Made by a program: the position numbers and the translations under genes. The notes below the pieces were generated by a model. The model did not search any database, was not told where the DNA came from, and saw only the letters and a program-made list of their open reading frames with translations. From JAUXLW01 sp964195005 (GTDB lineage: Bacteria; Actinomycetota; Acidimicrobiia; Spongiisociales; SHLN01), in NCBI GenBank assembly GCA_964195005.1, contig CAXMOO010000079.1, forward strand, positions 1 through 22,984: 22,984 nt of DNA, given 5' to 3'. Below are positions 7,943-14,210 of the stretch, one piece after another. Positions within the stretch are counted from its first letter, which is position 1. Each line of letters starts with the position of its first letter.

Positions 7943-9360
7943 TTCACGAACCGCCCCACTTCACTCACCAGCTGCTCAGCTGTGACGCGGCGTCGATTTG
8001 AGAGCCGGCGTCCGGCCACACCGTGCCAATACGCTCCGCTCCGGGCAGCGGTGCCCGGCGCTAAGCCCTGTGCCCAGAGGGCTGCCACCATTCCCGTCAG
8101 GACATCACCGGTGCCGATGGTGGCCAGCTCGGGCCCCCCGCTGGCCACTACCCAGGTTTCGTTCGCGTCGGAGACAAATGTGGGGTTGCCCTTGAGCAGC
8201 ACGACAATGCCCGTTGCCCGTGCCAGAGCAGCCGCCGCTTCGTAGCCGGCTTCGACTCCAGCCAACCGGGTGAACTCCCCGGCGTGGGGCGTAATGATTG
8301 TCGGGCCGGCGCGATTCTCGAGTTGGGCAGGATGGCGGATAGCGTTGAGCCCGTCGGCGTCGATAACCATCGGCCCGTCCCAGTGGGACAGGAGCTCGGC
8401 AACGAATTTGTCTTGCTCAGCCCCCAGGCCCGGCCCCAATGCCAGCACATCGAAGCGGGCGGCGTAGGCGAGCACCTCATCCACGTCGGAGGCGTCAAAA
8501 CGCTCCCCGGTACCGATAGGTTTGCTCATCACGCCGGCGACCAGGCCCTCAACCACGGGCTGCCAACGTCCCGGCACGGCGATGGCGACGGCGCCTGCTC
8601 CCCCCTCCAACGCCGAGCGGCCCGCCAGGACCGCAGCCCCGGTGAGGCCGGGGCTTCCTCCGACCACCAACACGGAACCCGACGACCACTTGTGGTCGGT
8701 TCGTAGGCGGGACGGACGAGGAGCATCGTCCTCCTCCGCTAGAAGCATTTCGGGATTGCCCCCTTCCAATCCAATGTCTCTCACGTCTATCGGGCCACAT
8801 AGCTCAGGACCCTCGCCGAGAAGGTGGCCCACCTTGAGGGCATGGAAGGTGACGGTGCGACTTGCCCGGAACGAAGGGCCGGTGGTGGTGCCATCTGCCG
8901 CACTGAGCCCGCTGGGAACATCGATCGCCAGTAGCGGTGCCGGTGAATCCAACCAGGGCAGCACTGCTGCGGGAAGCTCACCGTGGAAGCCGGCGCCGAA
9001 CAGCCCATCAATGATCAGATCGCATTTGGAAGCGGGTCCCCCCAGCGCCACGACGGTGACGCCGGCGTGCACTGCCGCGGAGCCGGCTTTGCGAGCTGCA
9101 GAATCCTCGCCCTTGGGAAATGCGAGCGCGTGAACCGTTACTAATGCTCCACGGCGTTGCAAGTATTTGGCGGCCGCATAGGCATCCCCCCCGTTGTTGC
9201 CGGGCCCGGCCAGGACCGCCACCCGCCAGCCGTACCCGGCGCCCATTTCCACCGCGGCCAGCGCAACCCACAATCCGGCCCGCTCCATGAGCTCTTCGAT
9301 GCGATCGGCCGCGGCGGCGTCGAGTCGGGCGGATTCCTCCGGAGTAATGATCGGCTGCAC
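7939..9360 (-). CDS. nnr: Bifunctional NAD(P)H-hydrate epimerase and ADP/ATP-dependent dehydratase
   Basis: This enzyme repairs hydrated NADH and NADPH. The N-terminal YjeF/NnrE domain (about residues 1-205) epimerises R- to S-NAD(P)HX and carries AGPGNNGGDA at residues 51-60 and IDGLFGAGFHGELP. The C-terminal ribokinase-like NnrD domain (about 225-473) dehydrates S-NAD(P)HX and shows VVGGSPGLTGA, LGPGLG, DADGLNAI, ITPHAGEFTRL and the late GTGDVLTGM anion hole. The total of 473 residues is normal for the fused form. The start is GTG. It heads the overlapping unit that runs to tsaD. The region upstream is repeat and pseudogene sequence, so the unit's promoter is probably within 9361-9400, but none stands out. 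Confidence 0.96.
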   Translation of the reverse strand: MQPIITPEESARLDAAAADRIEELMERAGLWVALAAVEMGAGYGWRVAVLAGPGNNGGDAYAAAKYLQRRGALVTVHALAFPKGEDSAARKAGSAAVHAGVTVVALGGPASKCDLIIDGLFGAGFHGELPAAVLPWLDSPAPLLAIDVPSGLSAADGTTTGPSFRASRTVTFHALKVGHLLGEGPELCGPIDVRDIGLEGGNPEMLLAEEDDAPRPSRLRTDHKWSSGSVLVVGGSPGLTGAAVLAGRSALEGGAGAVAIAVPGRWQPVVEGLVAGVMSKPIGTGERFDASDVDEVLAYAARFDVLALGPGLGAEQDKFVAELLSHWDGPMVIDADGLNAIRHPAQLENRAGPTIITPHAGEFTRLAGVEAGYEAAAALARATGIVVLLKGNPTFVSDANETWVVASGGPELATIGTGDVLTGMVAALWAQGLAPGTAARSGAYWHGVAGRRLSNRRRVTAEQLVSEVGRFVK

Positions 9361-9398
9361 CCCTAAAGGCTAGGCGCCTTCTTGATTGTTACGGCTCG

Positions 9399-9702
9399 CT
9401 ACTGACGAAACCACAGCCCCGGCAGTGGTGCCGACTCGGCAGGCTCATCAAAGTCAGACGGACGAAACTACAGCCCGGGCAAAATCTCCGGCTGGAAAGG
9501 CTCGGCCGTCACCGGCGGCGTGACCGCCCCGACGGACTTGTCATAGTCAGACGGACGGAACCACAGCCCGGGCAAAATCTCCGGCTGGAAAGGCTTGGCC
9601 GTCACGAGTGGCGTGACCGCCCCGGCAGGCTCGTCATAGTCAGACGGACGAAACCACAGCCCGGCCAAGATCTCCGCCTGGACAGGCTCGTGAAGCGTGT
9701 CA
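9399..9702 (-). pseudogene. Decayed reading frame encoding 31-residue repeats
   Basis: On the minus strand the tandem array reads in one frame as repeats of 31 residues around LWFRPSDYDEP, then AGAVTP, then KPFQPEILPG. The third repeat has Trp changed to an amber stop (TAG at 9470-9468). The frame continues past it, with an in-frame shortened repeat, to LPGLWFRQ and a TAG at 9401-9399. Frame-preserving changes suggest former coding sequence, perhaps the tail of a repeat-bearing secreted or surface protein. No start codon with a ribosome binding site, no 5' part and no known family were recognised. It could also be non-coding repeat that is open by chance. Confidence 0.35.
9404..9690. repeat. 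93-bp tandem repeat array (about three units)
   Basis: Units begin with TCAGACGGACGAAACCACAG-like sequence at 9454, 9547 and 9640, exactly 93 bases apart. A shortened copy begins near 9404, with a 36-base deletion between it and the next unit. 93 is a multiple of three, and so is the deletion. The array ends near 9690, where the BMP-like pseudogene begins. Spacing and unit length do not fit CRISPR. The 9361-9700 stretch holds no intact gene. Confidence 0.92.
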
Positions 9703-9710
9703 TCCCCCCC

Positions 9711-10330
9711 TCCGAGACCGGCACCATCGGATTCATCGGAGGGGCGAACTCCCAGTCATTCAGAGATACGAAGCAGGCTTCGTGGCCGGCGCCAAGAGCG
9801 TGCGCCCCGACGTAGACATCGACATCGTCTATCTGAGTGAATTCGGCGGCGAGGCGTTCGGTGACCCGGCTATCAGCAGCGCGGCGGCGACCGACATGTA
9901 CCGGACCGGTGCCGACGTGATCTATGCAGTATCGGGACCGTCCCCGTTCGGAAACCTCGGGGTGTTTGATGCTGCATCGACGGAAAGCGACAACCTGGGC
10001 ATACACCTGTGGGCGGTCGGGGCCGACTTCGACGAACAGCAAGACGTGCTGCGCATGCTCCCCGACCAGTTCTCTTCCCCAGCTCTATACCATTCACCCG
10101 AGCAGTGGGCCGGGCACATACTCACATCGGCACTCAAGCCTTTCGACGATGCCGTATATCTCGCCCTCGAACGCTATTCACAAGGCGACCTGGCCGCAGG
10201 GGTACAAAGCGTCGCCATGGACTATTCGACCAGTGGCGGTTTCGTCGACGATTTCATACCTCAGCTCGATGCCATCAAGGAGGAGATCAGAACCGGCGAG
10301 ATCGAGGTGCCTTCGGTCCCGGGACGGTAA
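9711..10330 (+). pseudogene. Truncated, frameshifted BMP-family ABC transporter substrate-binding protein
   Basis: The plus strand encodes the C-terminal half of a basic membrane protein (BMP/PnrA-like) family lipoprotein, the solute-binding part of nucleoside-type ABC importers. The open part from 9782 (182 codons) contains YEAGFVAGAKSV, GADVIYAVSG, WAVGADFDEQ, ALKPFDDAVYLAL and a C terminus typical of the family. Upstream, ETGTIGFIGGA is in a different frame from ELPVIQRYEAGF. The frames join if one base is restored near 9741-9747. The signal peptide, lipobox and first half are absent; the tandem repeat array takes their place. No permease or ATPase gene is nearby. It is a gene remnant, convergent with acpS. 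Confidence 0.75.
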
Positions 10331-10343
10331 CGCTACCGGACAG

Positions 10344-10718
10344 TCAGTCGGCCACTGAGATCGCCAACACCATGGCCGTGACGTCTGTATGGGTAATAGA
10401 CACGTGCACTTCTGAGACTCCGAGTTGCGCCGCTCGGCGGGCGGCCGTGCCGGAGAGGTTCACTGTTGGTTTGCCGCCACCGGTGATTTCGATGTCCTTC
10501 CAGCGCAACTGCCGCCACCCGCGACCCAGACTCTTCATAACGGCTTCCTTGCCGGCGAATCGAGCGGCCAGTCGGCTCGAGGGGTTGGCGAACCGGTCGG
10601 CGTAGGCATTCTCATGATCGGTAAAGCACCGGTCGCGGAACTTCTCCGGATACTTTTCGAGTAACCGCTCCACCCGGTCGATCTCCGCCAGGTCGATGCC
10701 GATGCCAACAATGTTCAT
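10344..10718 (-). CDS. acpS: Holo-[acyl-carrier-protein] synthase
   Basis: The enzyme transfers 4'-phosphopantetheine from coenzyme A to a serine of apo-ACP, activating fatty acid synthesis. The 124 residues are the normal length. Magnesium and CoA binding residues are visible: D9 in GIGIDLAEIDR and E58 in the FAGKEAVMKSLG helix. The late VSITHT motif is also present. In actinobacteria acpS commonly lies just before nnr-alr. Here the two are separated by about 1 kb of repeat and pseudogene sequence, which suggests an insertion and later decay. Its start is followed upstream by the heptamer repeat array. Confidence 0.96.
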   Translation of the reverse strand: MNIVGIGIDLAEIDRVERLLEKYPEKFRDRCFTDHENAYADRFANPSSRLAARFAGKEAVMKSLGRGWRQLRWKDIEITGGGKPTVNLSGTAARRAAQLGVSEVHVSITHTDVTAMVLAISVAD

Positions 10719-10751
10719 GACGGCGAGGCTAATCGGCTCGGAGGCCTGCCG

Positions 10752-10800
10752 GCAGTCGGCAGTCGGCAGGCAGTCGGCAGTCAGCAGTCAGCAGTCAGCA
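10752..10800. repeat. Heptamer tandem repeat (GCAGTCG/GCAGTCA)
   Basis: The seven-base unit GCAGTCG or GCAGTCA is repeated six times with one shortened unit in the middle, starting 33 bases upstream of the acpS start codon. Related arrays occur at 12077-12103, 16619-16653 and 16718-16745, always between genes. Confidence 0.92.
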
Positions 10801-10950
10801 AAACCCCTCCTGCAGAGCGGGGTCTTCGCAGCGGAGTGGGAGGGGAAAGCGAGCCAAGCGAGCAGGGGTGGCTGGTGCCCACCAACAGCAGGAATGCCGC
10901 CAGGTTGACTCCTCGGGGAATTGTTGCTTCCAGGTGACCCTGCACAAGGT

Positions 10951-11086
10951 GGTGCTCAACAATTAACTGTTGAGTTCGGTGCGTGCCGGATCGGCTCTTG
11001 ATTCAACCCTCGGGTCCCGCCGTCGCTCTGCTCGGGGTGCCGTTGTTGGGAACCACCACCTCCCAACCTCCCCCACTTCGTGGTGG
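10951..11086. repeat. Intergenic repeat element, copy 1
   Basis: This copy contains a perfect 7-bp stem CTCAACA-ATTAAC-TGTTGAG (10955-10974), then TCGGTGCGTGCCGGATCGG, GCTCTTGATTCAACCCTCGG and GGTGCCGTTGTTGG, and ends in CCCAACCTCCCCCACTTCG. The same blocks in the same order occur 321 bases downstream in copy 2. No coding potential is clear, although differences between copies fall often at third positions of one minus-strand frame. Confidence 0.8.
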
Positions 11087-11271
11087 AGGAGCAAATGCGG
11101 AGCGGAGTCGTCGCAGCGCAGTGAGCCCGGTCTCCTTCCCTGGGAGGAAGGTGGCGCCGGCCCTCAGGGCCGGTGACGCAAGGGGGGAGCGGTCCCAACC
11201 AACAAGCCTCCCCCTCCTCGCCCTCACTTCTTTCGGGCGGTCCTCCCCCAGGAGGATATAACTCACGGGGC

Positions 11272-11404
11272 GGTGCCCAACACTTAGCTGCTGGGTCCGG
11301 TGCGCGCCGGACCGGCTCTTGATGCAACCCTCGGGCCTCACCAACGCTTCACTCAGGGTGCCGTTGTTGAAAACTACCCCCCCAACCTCCCCCACTGCGT
11401 TTCA
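11272..11404. repeat. Intergenic repeat element, copy 2
   Basis: This copy is collinear with copy 1 at 10951-11086. The first stem is CCCAACA-CTTAGC-TGCTGGG (11276-11295), paired with one G.U if transcribed from the minus strand. The second base pair has changed from T-A to C-G relative to copy 1. Later shared blocks are GGTGCGCGCCGGACCGG, GCTCTTGATGCAACCCTCGG, GGTGCCGTTGTTG and CCCAACCTCCCCCACTGCG. Confidence 0.8.
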
Positions 11405-11530
11405 CTCCGCGGGAGAGGAGCCAATCCCCCTCCCCCGCAGCGGAGTTGGCCGAGCGAGGTGGCACGGTCCGAGCGTATGCGAAGGAGCGATGGGCAGGCT
11501 TACACTCCCCTCGATTATTGGGAGGCGGAA

Positions 11531-12046
11531 ATGAGCGAACTCGACCCACTATTCAGCGAACAGGAAATCTCGGTTGCCGTCGAGCGTATGGCCGCTGAGA
11601 TCGCCAGTGACCACCGTGAGCACAATCCGCTATTGGTCGGGATCCTCAAAGGCTCATATGTGTTTCTGGCCGACCTCTCCCGCGGCCTGGGGATCCCTCA
11701 CGAGATCGACTTCATCCGCGCCCGATCGTACGGGAAGGGAATGCACTCCAGCGGAGCGGTCGAAATCACCAAAGACATCGAAACCGACCTCACCGATCGC
11801 CACATAATCCTGGTGGAGGACATTGCCGACACCGGGCTGACAATGAGTGTCGTCGCAGAGCGCCTAATGGCTGGAGAGCCGGCATCCGTACACCGCTGCG
11901 CGTTGCTACTCCGAGAAGGATCGGAGCCGGTTCCCGAATATCTGGGAATGACGGTAGGGCCCGGCTTCGTGGTCGGCTACGGCATCGACTATGGAGAAGA
12001 GCACCGCGGCCTGAAAGACATCCGGGTGGTGCGAGGCACCACCTAA
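11531..12046 (+). CDS. hpt: Hypoxanthine phosphoribosyltransferase
   Basis: A purine salvage enzyme that converts hypoxanthine or guanine and PRPP to IMP or GMP in the cytosol. The 171 residues show the flexible loop SYGKG (residues 66-70), the PRPP-binding motif LVEDIADTGLT (94-104), and the C-terminal GYGIDYGEEHRGLKDI purine-binding block. The ATG at 11531 follows GGAGGCGGAA, a good ribosome binding site, and gives the standard N terminus. The open frame runs further upstream to 11300, but that part is repeat sequence and is not counted. It is the only intact, confidently assigned housekeeping gene on the plus strand. It is flanked on both sides by repeats and converges on glmS, so its position looks recent relative to the conserved cluster around it. 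Confidence 0.97.
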   Translation: MSELDPLFSEQEISVAVERMAAEIASDHREHNPLLVGILKGSYVFLADLSRGLGIPHEIDFIRARSYGKGMHSSGAVEITKDIETDLTDRHIILVEDIADTGLTMSVVAERLMAGEPASVHRCALLLREGSEPVPEYLGMTVGPGFVVGYGIDYGEEHRGLKDIRVVRGTT

Positions 12047-12108
12047 GAGTCGGCAGTAAGCAGGCTCTGGCGTTTTGCCTGCTGCCTATTGCCTATTGCT
12101 GCCGAGTC
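12047..12108. terminator. Imperfect inverted repeat between convergent hpt and glmS
   Basis: Directly after the hpt stop, GAGTCGGCAG...AAGCAGGC (12047-12065) can pair with GCCTGCT...TGCTGCCGAGTC (12077-12108), giving a long imperfect hairpin. The right arm contains heptads GCCTGCT-GCCTATT-GCCTATT, related to the other heptamer arrays. A short T4 lies in the loop, but no T-tract follows either arm. A terminator role is therefore possible but unproven; it may simply be two inverted repeat arrays. Confidence 0.45.
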
Positions 12109-12137
12109 CAATCAACGACTGAAAGCACTCCTACCCC

Positions 12138-13961
12138 CTACTCAACAGTGACGGACTTGGCCAGGTTACGGGGCTGATCGATGTCCAGGCCCCGGTGGTC
12201 GGCTACGTGATAGGCCAGCAATTGCAGTGGGACGATCGACAGCACCGGGCTCAATAGATCGAGCGTCCGCGGGATCCTGAGTAGATGATCTGTGTACGCC
12301 TCGATCTCGGTGTCATCGTCATAGGCAACGCCGATAACCTCGGCACCACGGGCTTTCACCTCCTGGAGCGCTGAGGTGGTCTTGTCGTATACGTGCTGCT
12401 GAGTGTTGACCACAACCACCGGAGTCCCTTCAGTGATCAACGCCAGGGTGCCATGTTTCAACTCTCCGGCCGGCATCGCCTCAGAGTGCAGATAGCTGAT
12501 TTCCTTCAACTTGAGCGAACCTTCGGTTGCGACCGCGTAGTCGAGCCCCCGGCCAATGAAGTAGATGTCATCGTGGCCGGCGAGAAGCTGGGCCACGTCC
12601 TCAACCCCATCTTCACGTTTGAGAACCTCCTCCAGTTGGGCCGGCAACTTTGCCAGCGCGCCGCCTACCTCCTGGGCCCGGGCCTGATCGAGCGACCCGC
12701 GCCGGTGGCCCAGATCCAGCGCCAGAAGATATTGCGACACCAGCATGGCCAGGTAGGCCTTGGTGGAGGCCACCGCGATCTCCGGGCCGGCTCGGGTGTA
12801 TATGACATCGTCCGCGTAGTGAGTAAGGGCCGATCCCACCACGTTCGTAACCGCCAGCAATCGCGACCCCCTGTCTTGCAGCAATCTTGCTGCCGCCAAC
12901 GTGTCGGCCGTCTCGCCAGATTGGCTCAAGGCCACCGTCAAAGAGCCGGGCTCGAGGATGGGGTCGCGATATCGCAGCTCGTGGGCGTAAACGGCCTCAG
13001 TTGGAACCCGGAGCAGCCCCTCAAATAGCTCCTTACCCACCAGCCCGGCGTGAAAGGCGGTGCCGCAGGCGGTGATCCAGACCTTGTCGAGCCCTTCGAC
13101 GAAGCCCCGGGGCCACTCGACGTCCTCGAGTGTTACCGAACTGACATCAAGCCTGCCGAGCACGCAGTCTGCCGCCACCTGGGGCTGCTCGAAGATCTCC
13201 TTGAGCATGAAATGCGGGTAGCCGCCCTTTTCGGCTTGCTCGACATCCCAGTCGATCTCGGTCGGCTCGCGGTCGATCGGATCTCCCTCCAGCGTCTCGA
13301 GAACCACTCGGCCCGGACTAATGGTGACCATCTCGCCGTCTTCCAGTACCACAACCTGGCGAGTGTGATCCAGCAGAGCCGGGATGCCGGAGGCCAGATA
13401 CATCTCCCCATCACCGAGGCCCACGACCAATGGGCTGATCATCCTCACGGCGACAAGAGTGTCCGGCTCGTGAACCGTGACTGCCGCCAACGCGTAAGCC
13501 CCGGTGGCGCGGGCAACGGCCTTGCGCACCGCAGCTGCCAAATCTCCTTCGTACTCGTCGGATATCAAGTGAACGAGCACCTCGGTGTCGGTGTCCGACA
13601 CCATGGTCTTACCGGCGGCCATTAGTTCCTCTTTGAGCTGATGGAAGTTCTCGATGATCCCGTTGTGCACCACGGCAAACTCGTCAGTGGAATCGGTGTG
13701 AGGGTGAGCATTGAGGTCGGTCGGGGGGCCGTGGGTGGCCCAGCGGGTGTGGCCGATCCCCAGGTTTCCCGGCGGCTCGGCTCCTTCTACCACTGCTTCG
13801 AGCTGATCGAGCTTGCCGGCCGCTTTGAGGATGGTCATGTTGCCGCCATCGCTGACGGCGATTCCGGCCGAGTCGTAGCCGCGATATTCGAGCCTCCTCA
13901 GGCCCTGCAGCAGGATCGGACTGGCCTGGCGCGGCCCGACGTATCCCATGATTCCGCACAT
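12138..13961 (-). CDS. glmS: Glutamine-fructose-6-phosphate aminotransferase (GlcN6P synthase)
   Basis: The enzyme makes glucosamine-6-phosphate from fructose-6-phosphate and glutamine, the entry to UDP-GlcNAc and peptidoglycan. The 607 residues are standard. Cys2 (MCGIMGYVG) is the N-terminal glutaminase nucleophile after Met removal, and the class II amidotransferase domain runs to about residue 215. Two SIS sugar isomerase domains cover about 280-420 and 455-600. SQSGETADTL lies in SIS1, and the C-terminal LDIDQPRNLAKSVTVE is invariant-like. GATGAGGAG lies eight bases before the ATG. Its mRNA leader contains a glmS ribozyme, so expression should fall when GlcN6P accumulates. glmM, which acts next in the pathway, is immediately upstream. 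Confidence 0.99.
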   Translation of the reverse strand: MCGIMGYVGPRQASPILLQGLRRLEYRGYDSAGIAVSDGGNMTILKAAGKLDQLEAVVEGAEPPGNLGIGHTRWATHGPPTDLNAHPHTDSTDEFAVVHNGIIENFHQLKEELMAAGKTMVSDTDTEVLVHLISDEYEGDLAAAVRKAVARATGAYALAAVTVHEPDTLVAVRMISPLVVGLGDGEMYLASGIPALLDHTRQVVVLEDGEMVTISPGRVVLETLEGDPIDREPTEIDWDVEQAEKGGYPHFMLKEIFEQPQVAADCVLGRLDVSSVTLEDVEWPRGFVEGLDKVWITACGTAFHAGLVGKELFEGLLRVPTEAVYAHELRYRDPILEPGSLTVALSQSGETADTLAAARLLQDRGSRLLAVTNVVGSALTHYADDVIYTRAGPEIAVASTKAYLAMLVSQYLLALDLGHRRGSLDQARAQEVGGALAKLPAQLEEVLKREDGVEDVAQLLAGHDDIYFIGRGLDYAVATEGSLKLKEISYLHSEAMPAGELKHGTLALITEGTPVVVVNTQQHVYDKTTSALQEVKARGAEVIGVAYDDDTEIEAYTDHLLRIPRTLDLLSPVLSIVPLQLLAYHVADHRGLDIDQPRNLAKSVTVE

Positions 13962-14014
13962 TGCTGATGCTCCTCATCCCGGATACGGGGTTCGGAGGCG
14001 CGCGATGGCGCCGA

Positions 14015-14164
14015 GGGAGTCCCTCCCACTTCGATGAGCCGCTGTTCCGGGGTCACCCCCGGGTTTTAGGCCGCACCGTGTCGACTGTGGAGCCGAAAGG
14101 GCATCCGCCGAATAATTCGATGACCCTTTTCCTCGTCACCTCGCTCTTGGCGAGGCCAGGCGCT
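14015..14164 (-). ncRNA. glmS ribozyme: glmS ribozyme (GlcN6P-activated self-cleaving leader)
   Basis: Read on the minus strand, the glmM-glmS gap shows the ribozyme core in order. The cleavage site is A^GCGCC (A at 14164, G at 14163). P1 is CCTCGC-CAAGA-GCGAGG (14155-14139). Then come GACGAGG (14137-14131), ATCGAA and TTCGGCGGATGCC (about 14121-14100), in which GGCG can pair with GCGCC. P2 is AAAGGG with CCCTTT. AAAACC is at about 14067-14062. P4 is CCGGGG-GTGA-CCCCGG with a GNRA-type loop (14062-14047), followed by GAACA. P3 and P3.1 were not resolved by eye, so the 3' edge near 14015 is approximate. The family is known to cut itself when bound to glucosamine-6-phosphate, lowering glmS expression. 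The ribozyme sits about 55-200 bases before the glmS start. Confidence 0.93.
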
Positions 14165-14210
14165 GCTTTTCCCGGTATCCGATTGGTTACCTATGTCTTG
14201 CCAAAGAGTA

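Larger units (their letters stand above)
10719..11530. other. Intergenic region made of repeats and hairpins, no gene recognised
   Basis: This 0.8-kb gap separates the divergent acpS and hpt genes. It holds a heptamer array (10752-10800), two diverged copies of a roughly 135-bp element (10951-11086 and 11272-11404), and several hairpins. The hairpins include CCTTCC-CTGGGA-GGAAGG at 11134-11151 and CCGGCCC-TCA-GGGCCGG at 11157-11173, plus TCCTCC/GGAGGA near 11241. The ORFs crossing it on both strands are rich in Pro, Arg, Ser and Gly, have no recognisable domain and no ribosome binding site. The hpt promoter should lie near the right end; TACACT at 11501-11506 is a possible -10 without a clear -35. 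Confidence 0.7.

Noticed and set aside
9404..9690. CRISPR array
   Set aside because: The whole 93-base unit is repeated with no unique spacers, and there are no cas genes.
9602..10042. Minus-strand 146-codon ORF opposite the BMP remnant
   Set aside because: The plus strand is clearly BMP-family; the opposite frame has no similarity and its apparent continuity with the repeat array is in a different frame.
11300..11530. N-terminal extension of hpt
   Set aside because: The extension lies in intergenic repeat sequence; the ATG at 11531 has a strong ribosome binding site and gives the standard protein.
10719..11530. tRNA or other known RNA gene in the repeat region
   Set aside because: The hairpins do not form a cloverleaf and no anticodon arm or T-loop consensus could be found.
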